Assembly: GCA_033762375.1 (NCBI GenBank)
Contig: JANRLQ010000069.1
Location: 33,343-97,342 of the forward strand
Direction: 5' to 3'
Length of the DNA stretch: 64,000 nt
DNA from: RDXT01 sp033762375
Lineage (GTDB): Bacteria > Bacteroidota > Bacteroidia > J057
A program made the translations under genes and the position numbers. Under the pieces are notes generated by a model that saw nothing but the letters and a program-made list of their open reading frames with translations, did no database searches and was not told the origin of the DNA. Below are positions 17,676 to 25,034 of the stretch, one piece after another (the first letter of the stretch is position 1; every line of letters starts with the position of its first letter).

Positions 17676-20135
17676 ATGCTGAGTCGTTCTTGTCAGAAGT
17701 CCCTCAAGGGCGCAACCCTAGGATTCCTGTTGGGAATCTGCTGTTGCATGCACGTGTTGTCCGTCCAGGGCCAAACCTTCACCGAGTCGGCAGCGGCCTG
17801 GAAACTTAATATTACAGGTGCCAAAGACGGCGGCCATGCCTGGGGTGACTATGATGGAGACGGCGATTTTGACCTGCTCCTCAACCGGGGCGAAAATGCC
17901 AGCGGAGGAGACTCTCGTCTTTACCGCAATGATGGCAGCTCATTCACAGACGTGACCGGTAGCCTGGCCCCTGAGCTCGACGACCGTACCCGCGAGCGCT
18001 CGGCCATCTGGGCGGACCTCAACAACGATGGGCGTCTTGACTTTATCCGAAATACAGGGGCTTCCGGCAACCCCGACCGGCCCATGGAAATTTACCTCCA
18101 GGACCCTGCCAGCGGACGGTTTGGCAATGGTACCGGCGGCAACACGCCCATCACCGTCGGCGAAAGCAACAGCAGCAACGTGAAGGTCGCCAACGGCATC
18201 AACACCGAGGCGGTGGGCGTGCTGGACTTTGACGGAGACGGTGACCTCGACATCTATTTTGACAACCACGACTACGGGATAGATATCCTGCGCAATAATT
18301 ATATCAACCACCTCACCGGTGCCGTAGTCAATCCCGCACCTGCCAGTCTTTTCTCCCATGTCACCCCCAACAATTCACCTCTGGGCCTGCCGCAAAGTGC
18401 CTCTGATGGAGACTATGGTGCCTGCGGGGATATCAATAATGACGGCTGGGTGGACCTCGCCATCCGCAAGCGTGATGCCAGCGATGTTTTTTTCAATCAG
18501 GGCGGTACTTTCGGCAGCGGATACAATGTAGCCCAGGCCAGCAATAACAACAAAGGCGCTATCTCTCTCTGCGACCTTGACAATGACGCAGACCTCGACC
18601 TTATCTGGTCTGATAACGACGGCAACCGCATCCTGCGCCGGGATGCCAATGGCTGGACCCTGATGAACAATGTCCTGCCATCAGTACCCAATACGGGCGT
18701 GGATGGCATCGCTTACGGCGATGTGGACAACGACGGCGACCTCGACATTTTTCTCTGCGACAATACCCGGGGGTATCTCTACCTCAACCAGCTCAACAGC
18801 TCCTCCGGTGCCAATACAGGGTCTGCCTTTAGTTTTACCCTGCTCAATAACTCCTTTCACCAGGGGCGGAATGGGGAGGGCGTGACCATGGTAGACATAG
18901 ACCATGACGGAGACCTGGATATCTATGTGAACATTACGGGCAGCAGTTCCAACAACAGCGCCAATCAGCTCTTTATCAATAATTTATACACCACGGCTAC
19001 CCCTGATAACGACCGCAAGTCCTTTTATGTCGAAGTACTGGACGACCGGAGTTATATGCAAAACGGCAGCCGCCGTCTCGCCATCGGGGCCACCGTGCGC
19101 CTCTACAACTGCCAGGGTGAGGTGATCTCCGGCCTGCGTGAAGTCAACGGCGGCAATGGCCACGGCACCCAGGACCCCGGCCTGGTTCACTTCGGCCTGC
19201 CCTACGGACGCGACTATAACTACCTCGTCGAGGTGAGTTACGTAAACTATACCAGCAATGGCAGCACGTCCCGCAAGGTCGTGCGCAAATGGCACAACCC
19301 CGCGCAGGCTGCTAACACCCCCCTGCGTATCACGACCAGCGGCACGAGTGAGGTGGTGCCAGTCCTGAGCATCACGGATCTTAACATCACGGAGTTCCAG
19401 TTGCAGGCGGAGGTCAGCGGTGGCCTTACCGGTGCTGCTTATACCTATACCTGGACAGATCCCGACGGTTTTGTGGTTAATGGCCAGACGATCTCCCCCC
19501 AGGTGGAGGGACTCTACGAAGCCGAGGCGCGTGACGTGGGCGGCTGCACCCTCACAGCGACCCGCAGCCTCTCTTCTTTTCCGGTCGAGTGGCTGGATTT
19601 TTACGCCGAGCGCCAGGGGAGTGCCGTCCTGCTCCACTGGGCCACTGCCAGCGAGCTGAATAATGACTACTTCCGCGTGGAGCGCAGCCCTGACGGGCGG
19701 GCCTTTGAGGTCATCGGCACCGTGGCAGGCCACGGCACCACCAGCGAAGTGAATACCTACCGGTTTGCCGATCCGGCTTCTCTGCGGCAGCGTACCTGGT
19801 ACCGCCTCAGCCAGGTGGACCTGGACGGAAAAACACAACTCAGCCCTGTCGTAGAGGTGCACGCCAGTGCCGCACAGGGCGACCTGACCCTGCTGGGTAT
19901 GTTCCCCCAGCCCGCCGGAGATGAGCTGCACGCGGAGGTATACCTGAGCGAAGGCGGAACCCTGGCGGCCGAGTGGCTGGACTTGCAGGGGCGCCGTATC
20001 GGTGCAGATGTATGGACCGCCACCCCGGGCCTGAACCAATTCACGCTGCCGGTGGCCAGCCTCCCGCCGGGCATCTATGTCCTGCACCTGCGCCTGGGAC
20101 GCGAGCTGGCCCAGGCCCGTTTTATCGTACGTTGA
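17676..20135 (+). CDS. Secreted FG-GAP/VCBS repeat protein with UnbV-like segment and T9SS sorting domain
   Basis: The 819-residue protein has a signal peptide ending near SVQGQ. Residues about 45-430 contain at least seven calcium-binding DxDxDGxxD loops typical of FG-GAP/VCBS propeller repeats (DYDGDGDFDLL, DFDGDGDLDIY, DINNDGWVDLA, DVDNDGDLDIF, DIDHDGDLDIY). An ASPIC/UnbV-like block follows (about 455-525: RRLAIGATVRLYN, GNGHGTQDPGLVHFGL), then an Ig-like segment and a C-terminal T9SS sorting domain ending ARFIVR. Such proteins are surface-exposed or released and are thought to act in adhesion or polymer binding; the ligand is unknown. It resembles the two large lipoproteins at 43305-50453 in repeat type but uses T9SS export instead of a lipid anchor. 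A strong terminator follows, so it is monocistronic. Confidence 0.88.
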   Translation: MLSRSCQKSLKGATLGFLLGICCCMHVLSVQGQTFTESAAAWKLNITGAKDGGHAWGDYDGDGDFDLLLNRGENASGGDSRLYRNDGSSFTDVTGSLAPELDDRTRERSAIWADLNNDGRLDFIRNTGASGNPDRPMEIYLQDPASGRFGNGTGGNTPITVGESNSSNVKVANGINTEAVGVLDFDGDGDLDIYFDNHDYGIDILRNNYINHLTGAVVNPAPASLFSHVTPNNSPLGLPQSASDGDYGACGDINNDGWVDLAIRKRDASDVFFNQGGTFGSGYNVAQASNNNKGAISLCDLDNDADLDLIWSDNDGNRILRRDANGWTLMNNVLPSVPNTGVDGIAYGDVDNDGDLDIFLCDNTRGYLYLNQLNSSSGANTGSAFSFTLLNNSFHQGRNGEGVTMVDIDHDGDLDIYVNITGSSSNNSANQLFINNLYTTATPDNDRKSFYVEVLDDRSYMQNGSRRLAIGATVRLYNCQGEVISGLREVNGGNGHGTQDPGLVHFGLPYGRDYNYLVEVSYVNYTSNGSTSRKVVRKWHNPAQAANTPLRITTSGTSEVVPVLSITDLNITEFQLQAEVSGGLTGAAYTYTWTDPDGFVVNGQTISPQVEGLYEAEARDVGGCTLTATRSLSSFPVEWLDFYAERQGSAVLLHWATASELNNDYFRVERSPDGRAFEVIGTVAGHGTTSEVNTYRFADPASLRQRTWYRLSQVDLDGKTQLSPVVEVHASAAQGDLTLLGMFPQPAGDELHAEVYLSEGGTLAAEWLDLQGRRIGADVWTATPGLNQFTLPVASLPPGIYVLHLRLGRELAQARFIVR

Positions 20136-20152
20136 GCCTCCTGAGGATATGC

Positions 20153-20187
20153 CACCGCCTGCGGAAGTCCGCAGGCGGTGTTTTTTT
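20153..20187 (+). terminator. Rho-independent terminator after the FG-GAP gene
   Basis: Perfect 12-bp stem CACCGCCTGCGG/CCGCAGGCGGTG with loop AAGT, followed directly by seven T residues. It is one of the clearest intrinsic terminators in the window. Confidence 0.93.
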
Positions 20188-20403
20188 GGGGGAAGCAGGA
20201 CATAGGCATCTCTCATAAAATGCCGGACGACAAGCTGCCTCATCATTTCTGCCAAGATAATGCTCCGCTGGCGCGATGAACCACCATCTGGATGATCATA
20301 CCTGTGCAACTATGCTGAGTGGCGTGCGGAAGGCGGAATTGCACCGCTCGCTTCAGCGGGATTTTCCCCTCTCGGGAGGGGTAGTGTTGGTTTTTTCGCA
20401 AAA

Positions 20404-20482
20404 CACGTATGGCTCAGTATAATCGTTTATTTTTTCGAAAACGCATAGATACATGGGTCCTGAATCCATACGTGCATCTTTG
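20404..20482 (+). promoter_or_regulatory. Inverted repeat with adjoining -7-like element upstream of the SH3b gene
   Basis: CACGTATGG (20404-20412) and CCATACGTG (20466-20474) form a 9-bp inverted repeat with 53 bp between arms. The right arm touches CATCTTTG (20475-20482), one mismatch from TAnnTTTG, about 40 bp before the start at 20523. The rest of the 20188-20522 gap holds only a small CCCCTC/GAGGGG hairpin near 20374-20389. Confidence 0.4.
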
Positions 20483-20522
20483 AAAAAGTGAGGCAACAGC
20501 AGTATCTTACTCAAAAAATAAA

Positions 20523-21014
20523 ATGACACAAACCATAAAAACGATTACCTTCTGCTTGTTCGCCCTATGGACGTTTCAAGTATCCAGCCAGACACATCAT
20601 GTCACGGCAGTGCAGTTGAATCTGCGGGAAGGTCCGGGGACAGATTTTGTGGTCGTGAAGGTGCTGAACCAAGGCGATCAGGTAGCGGTGATCTCTTCAT
20701 CAGGCAAATGGATGTGGGTGACAGCGGGAGAGGACACAGGGTATGTCTCAGCCACCTATCTGGCTCCCATCACCCAATCTTCAGGCATCAGCCTGGCGGA
20801 AGCGCTGCAAATGACCACCCCCCAGCCACCTGCTGCACGCCCATATTCTCGTCCGGCTCCGGCGTATAGGGTACTGATTTGTATGGGGGCCAGTGCGTAT
20901 GCCTATCATACCCATTATTGCTCGGGATTAAACAGGTGCAGGTCGGAGGTCGTGTCAGTAGCGGAGGCGCAGGCCGTACAAATGGGGAGAACACCTTGCC
21001 GGTATTGTTATTAG
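20523..21014 (+). CDS. Secreted SH3b-domain protein with C-terminal Cys/His motif
   Basis: The 163-residue protein has a signal peptide (MTQTIKTITFCLFALWTFQVSSQ). A bacterial SH3 domain spans about residues 26-83 (LNLREGPGTDFVVVKVLNQGDQVAV, then GYVSATYLAP). A Pro-rich linker leads to a C-terminal Cys/His module: Cys120, His129, His131, Cys133, Cys139, Cys159 and Cys162 in LICMGASAYAYHTHYCSGLNRC and TPCRYCY. This tail recurs in small Bacteroidota proteins in my recollection and looks like a metal- or disulfide-stabilised knot; its role is unknown. SH3b domains often bind peptidoglycan, so cell-envelope location is likely. The gene is single, at the left edge of the restriction island. Confidence 0.8.
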   Translation: MTQTIKTITFCLFALWTFQVSSQTHHVTAVQLNLREGPGTDFVVVKVLNQGDQVAVISSSGKWMWVTAGEDTGYVSATYLAPITQSSGISLAEALQMTTPQPPAARPYSRPAPAYRVLICMGASAYAYHTHYCSGLNRCRSEVVSVAEAQAVQMGRTPCRYCY

Positions 21015-21089
21015 GCTGACATAAATAAAAATCCGGCGCATGATGATGCTCTTTGATTTCGGTGGTTAGTTGGATAATTTGGAGGGGCG

Positions 21090-21108
21090 GGGGGGCTATT
21101 CGCCCCCC
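21090..21108. terminator. GC-rich hairpin downstream of the SH3b gene
   Basis: GGGGGGC, loop TATTC, GCCCCCC. It lies 76 bp after the SH3b stop and 47 bp from the minus-strand remnant ending at 21155. No T tract on either strand, so terminator function is tentative. Confidence 0.4.
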
Positions 21109-21154
21109 AACCTGCTGCACGGCCTGGAAAAATTCTTGACAAGCTCCCTTACTT

Positions 21155-21436
21155 TCAATCGAGACTAGGCATTCGCCCCGCGCAGGTCGCCAGCTCTGTT
21201 GAACATAGTGGGTAGGTTACCATTGTAGTACCAACGGCAAACACTGCCATTTTAATCAGGTCTTTCATACTTTCTATGTGTTGGTTTAAGAATTCGAAAA
21301 TTTGAATGCTGTCCGCAAACAAGGAAAGGAATGCCAGAATCCCGATTGTCAGTTGCAACTTGTTTTTGATAAAATTCCAGGTTGTCCGTCTCTTTATGAA
21401 AGCTCCCGTTAGGAAGAAATAATAATTACTTAAGCC
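21155..21436 (-). pseudogene. Open frame following hsdS in the same frame; possible truncated membrane-protein gene
   Basis: Directly after the hsdS stop (TGA at 21437-21439) the same minus-strand frame stays open for 93 codons to 21155. The translated stretch has a hydrophobic segment (LQLTIGILAFLSLFADS) and a second one (MAVFAVGTTMVTYPL), with basic residues before them, so it looks like a small inner-membrane protein. There is no ATG near its beginning; the first usable start is TTG at 21358, which would give 67 residues. I do not recognise a family. The stretch is more AT-rich than the restriction genes. It may be the 3' end of a gene whose 5' part was replaced when the specificity gene moved in, or a real TTG-started gene, or chance. 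Confidence 0.35.
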
Positions 21437-22594
21437 TCACCACTCCCCCCGAAATGCCCGCTCCAATACCGCCGGAAACAAACCCTCCAGGGCCGACAAC
21501 TGCGCCGCCTGGGCTGCTTTCAGGGTTTCCATTTGAGTTTGAAGTTGCAGAAAATCTTTTTGTAAATCAAGGTCAGGAACAGGAACAAGCGTATTCAAAA
21601 TGATTTTTGTGTTCAATGTTCGGTTTCGGTCGGCGCTACCCGGCGAGGCTTCACTTAATTTCAAATTTCCTGTATCTGTTAGAAAGTAAAAGGCAAGAAA
21701 CTTGGCACTTGTAATTTCAGGGTATGGCACAAAAGTCAGATAACGGTGTGAGCCTACTTTGCCGTCATGTTCTTTGTCCACCGCTGCAACAGCTCCTTCC
21801 CAGGCTTTGATGTTACTCATTAACAAGTCACCTTCTTCAATCCAATTTGGCTTTTCCCAACTCAATTCATCGCTGTTAAAACTGGGCTTTTCAAAAACAC
21901 CTTTTCCGAAACTTCGCACCCCGATCTCTGAATAAACCGTGTTAGGTTGCAAATCAACCCTCCTCCGTATCAATGGCGCAACCTCTTTTAACGGCTTCCA
22001 CTCCGCTCCCTCAATACATTTTTGGTATTGCATCAACAGCAGCCCCTTCATTTCCTTTTCCTGCTCCTCCCTCAACCGCCGCACCGCCTCTATTTTCCCT
22101 TTTAACGCCGCCAGCCGCCCGGCAATACGCTGCTGCTCGGATAGGGGCGGCAGGGGGATTTCGAGGTTCAGAAATTGTTTTTCAGAGATAGCATTTCGCC
22201 TTGCGCCAATCCCTTTTGAGCCATCCAATAGTTTTTGCCAGACAAATTCTTGTTTCAAAAACCAGTCAATAAAATGTATATCAGCTTTTTGTTCTGAAAT
22301 CAAATCAAAGGTTGGGCAGATTGGAGAAAGGAAAAGTCCCTCAAAATTTTCTTCCACCTTTGCAATCGCCCCTTCCCAGCCCTTCACTTTGCTGACGACA
22401 ATTTGATTTTTATGTAAACGATTGAAGGCCTTATAAGAAGTTTCAGAGCCACTTTGGCCACCTCTTTTGAACAATCCGTTACCAAAACTGTAAATTCCCG
22501 CAAAAGGAAATTCTGGCATAGTGCCTACTTCAACACTATCAAGGTTGAGCTTCAGCACCTCCCCCAGTTTCACCATATCCCATCCGTTTTTCAT
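21437..22594 (-). CDS. hsdS: Type I restriction-modification specificity subunit
   Basis: HsdS sets the DNA target for both methylation and restriction by the type I complex (HsdR2M2S1). The 385 residues contain two target-recognition domains (about 1-150 and 195-345) separated by a helical conserved region (LSEQQRIAGRLAALKGKIEAVRRL) and followed by a second one (residues 350-385). Both recognition domains share a core pattern: SFGNGLF (36-42) and KGWEGAIA (71-78) in the first, SFGKGVF (228-234) and KAWEGAVA (263-270) in the second. This suggests they came from one ancestral domain and may bind similar half-sites. The start codon overlaps the dinD stop (ATGA), so translation is probably coupled. 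The same frame continues open past the stop (see 21155-21436). Confidence 0.94.
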   Translation of the reverse strand: MKNGWDMVKLGEVLKLNLDSVEVGTMPEFPFAGIYSFGNGLFKRGGQSGSETSYKAFNRLHKNQIVVSKVKGWEGAIAKVEENFEGLFLSPICPTFDLISEQKADIHFIDWFLKQEFVWQKLLDGSKGIGARRNAISEKQFLNLEIPLPPLSEQQRIAGRLAALKGKIEAVRRLREEQEKEMKGLLLMQYQKCIEGAEWKPLKEVAPLIRRRVDLQPNTVYSEIGVRSFGKGVFEKPSFNSDELSWEKPNWIEEGDLLMSNIKAWEGAVAAVDKEHDGKVGSHRYLTFVPYPEITSAKFLAFYFLTDTGNLKLSEASPGSADRNRTLNTKIILNTLVPVPDLDLQKDFLQLQTQMETLKAAQAAQLSALEGLFPAVLERAFRGEW

Positions 22595-23472
22595 ACCGTT
22601 CCCTCCTCTTTTTCCGCATCAGGCGGCAACAGGTTGATTTTATCTGGTTTTTGTAAGGCTTTTTTATCGTCGGCTTTTATCCGGCGTTCTACTTTTTTGA
22701 CATCTTCGGCGGGCGGTAAGTGTTCGGGTTGTACGCCGCGCTCGTGCAGGATGCGACGCACGGCGAGGTTGTTTTCGACGTGTTCGCGTTGTATGGCGGG
22801 CTGGCCTTTCAGGTCTTTGTCCACGACATTGTGGTGGGTGAGTTCGGTCGCGAAGTCTTTGGCCTTGATGGTGAGCGTGGGCAGGAAGTCGGCTAAGGGC
22901 CTTCCGTCGGGCACGGCGAGCTTGCGTTTCATGTCCTGGGTGCTGCGCCCCCCGAAGAGGGCCTTGTCACCTTCGGAGCGGATGATGGCGAAGCCTTTGT
23001 CATCCACCCCGCGTTCGTACATAATGCCGGAGAGTTTATTTTCGGTTTTGGAGAGTTTTTCGCGGGCGCTCACGCGGTCACGGTCGAGGAGACGCTGCTC
23101 GATGAGTTCCTGCCGGCGGGTCTGCACCGCAAAATAGGTCTGTGCAAAGGCGATTTCCGGTTTTTTGGTGGGGTCGCCGTTTTGGGCGATGAGGTAGCAG
23201 GCGTAGCGGGTGAGGGCCAGGTCGTCAATGCGGCGCTGGGTATTGCTACCGATCCCGACCATTTTCCCGACGTCGGCAAAATGATGCGCCACCTTTTCGC
23301 CTGCCCCTTCGCAGGCAGTTTTGGCCTTCTCGATGGCGTTGAGGAAGTTGTCCCACTTGGCATACCCAAGGATGGACTGGAGTTCGCGGGCGCTCCAGCA
23401 TTCGGTATCTTCGATGAGGTAGCAGGCAGCCTCAAATTTTTCGAAGAGTTCGAGGATAAGTTCTTTTTTCAT
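22591..23472 (-). CDS. dinD: DinD-like (DNA damage-inducible protein D) gene inside the restriction operon
   Basis: The 293-residue cytoplasmic protein matches the DinD family (BRO-N type N-terminal domain): FEKFEAACYLIEDTECWSARELQSILGY, HHFADVGKMVGIGSNTQRRIDDLALTRYACYLIAQNGDP, and IAFAQTYFAVQTRRQE are the recognisable blocks. In Escherichia coli DinD is part of the SOS response and inhibits RecA strand exchange. Here the gene sits between hsdM and hsdS with 4-bp ATGA overlaps at both ends, so it is translated as part of the restriction operon. A role in limiting recombination or repair at broken host DNA, or in regulating restriction after damage, is possible but inferred only from position. 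No LexA-type box was identified. Confidence 0.93.
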   Translation of the reverse strand: MKKELILELFEKFEAACYLIEDTECWSARELQSILGYAKWDNFLNAIEKAKTACEGAGEKVAHHFADVGKMVGIGSNTQRRIDDLALTRYACYLIAQNGDPTKKPEIAFAQTYFAVQTRRQELIEQRLLDRDRVSAREKLSKTENKLSGIMYERGVDDKGFAIIRSEGDKALFGGRSTQDMKRKLAVPDGRPLADFLPTLTIKAKDFATELTHHNVVDKDLKGQPAIQREHVENNLAVRRILHERGVQPEHLPPAEDVKKVERRIKADDKKALQKPDKINLLPPDAEKEEGTV

Positions 23473-25025
23473 GCTGAAATGAGTTGTTGGATGTCGCGCA
23501 TCAGCTCCAAAATCTGCTGCTCTTTTTCCAGTATGGCGGAGATGGCCTCAGTGGGTTCGACATATTCGGTTTCGTTGCGCCGGGTGGGGTTTTTGCGGTC
23601 GAGGTTGGCAGACAGCAGTTTTCCGTCTGCATCGTATTGCAGGATGTCAGCGGCGGGTATGCGCCAGGCATGTTCGTTTTCCTCACGGTGATTCCACCAG
23701 GCCATACAATCCGCAAACTCCTCAAACTGAATGGGTTTGGTTTTGGAGTATTTTTTGCGCTCGGCGGGGGGGAGTATTTCATAAAACCAGACCTCCTGTG
23801 ACGGTTTTCCCTGCTCAAAAAACAGCAGGTTGGAAGGTATCGAGGTATAGGGCTCAAACACACCGTCGGGCAGGCGCACCACGGTATGCAGGTTGTATTC
23901 TTTCATCATTTGTTCCTTGATGCGGGCAGCAATGCCATCGGCAAACAAGGTGCCGTTGGGCACAACAACCGCAGCACGTCCACCCCGTGAGCCGGGTTTA
24001 GCGCGTTTCAGCCTGCGCATAATCAGTTGCAGGAACAGCATGGCCGTTTCTGCGGTGCGCATATCATCCGGGAAGTTGTTCAGAATGCCGCGTTCTTCCT
24101 CGCCCCCAAAAGGTGGGTTGGTTACAATCAAGTCCACCCGGTCGCGGTCGCCGATGTCACGCAGGGGTATCCGGAGGGAGTTGCCGCTGTCAATACTCGG
24201 GTATTCCAGGCCGTGCAGCAGCAGGTTCATCTGACAGAGCAGGTAGGGCAGGGGTTTGGCTTCGCCGCCGTAGATGCTGCTTTGTTGCAGGGTGGCGTAC
24301 TGCTCTACGGTTTGGGCTTGTTTGCGCAGGTGCTCAAAGGCTTCTACCAAAAAACCGCCCGTTCCGGCGGCAGGGTCGAGGATGCTTTCCCCTAGTTGCG
24401 GATCGAGCATTTGCACCATAAATTTCACCACGGGGCGGGGCGTGTAAAATTCGCCTGCGTCGCCCGAGGCATCGCGCATTTCTTTCAGGATGCTTTCGTA
24501 CAGGTGCGAAAGCGTGTAAATTTCCTCTGTGCTGGTGAAGTGGATGCTGTCTATTTTGTTGGTTACATCGCGCAGCAGGTAGCCGTTGATCATGCGGTTG
24601 GCCACTCCCCGGAATACGGTTGCCACCACGTCTTTGCGCTCGCGGCCTGTTTCGCTTTGCAGGCTGCGCAGGTGATAAAACAGGCCCGCACCCTCCGTAC
24701 CGTCGGGGAGGGTACATTTTTCGTTGTTGATGAAGGCCAGCAGGTCGTCGCCTGTGAGGGATTGGTTTTTGGCCCAATCGCGCCAGCGGTACGGAGCCGC
24801 AATGGCGGGCCGGTAGGTCTGGCGCTTCAGCAAAGCACGGGTTTCCTGCTCCTGTTCCACGTCATCCAGGAATTTCAGAAACATGATCCAGGTCAGCATC
24901 GGCAGGCGGTCGGCGTCGCCGTTCATACCTTTGTCTTTGCGCATGATGTCGCGGCAGGATTTGATCAGGCCGGAGAGACGCTGGGCGGTGGTTTCGGTTT
25001 TGGCTTCTTTTGCTCGTTTTGCCAT
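23469..25025 (-). CDS. hsdM: Type I restriction-modification methyltransferase subunit
   Basis: HsdM transfers a methyl group from S-adenosylmethionine to adenine N6 in the sequence chosen by HsdS, protecting host DNA. The 518 residues show an N-terminal HsdM helical domain (about 10-140, e.g. MLTWIMFLKFLDDVEQE) and the N6-adenine methylase domain: SAM motif I DPAAGTGGF (217-225) and the catalytic NPPF (303-306). The block GEFYTPRPVVKFMVQML preceding motif I is typical. It starts 9 bp after the hsdR stop and overlaps dinD by 4 bp, so the four genes form one transcription unit. Confidence 0.97.
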   Translation of the reverse strand: MAKRAKEAKTETTAQRLSGLIKSCRDIMRKDKGMNGDADRLPMLTWIMFLKFLDDVEQEQETRALLKRQTYRPAIAAPYRWRDWAKNQSLTGDDLLAFINNEKCTLPDGTEGAGLFYHLRSLQSETGRERKDVVATVFRGVANRMINGYLLRDVTNKIDSIHFTSTEEIYTLSHLYESILKEMRDASGDAGEFYTPRPVVKFMVQMLDPQLGESILDPAAGTGGFLVEAFEHLRKQAQTVEQYATLQQSSIYGGEAKPLPYLLCQMNLLLHGLEYPSIDSGNSLRIPLRDIGDRDRVDLIVTNPPFGGEEERGILNNFPDDMRTAETAMLFLQLIMRRLKRAKPGSRGGRAAVVVPNGTLFADGIAARIKEQMMKEYNLHTVVRLPDGVFEPYTSIPSNLLFFEQGKPSQEVWFYEILPPAERKKYSKTKPIQFEEFADCMAWWNHREENEHAWRIPAADILQYDADGKLLSANLDRKNPTRRNETEYVEPTEAISAILEKEQQILELMRDIQQLISA

Positions 25026-25034
25026 AGAGGGAGG

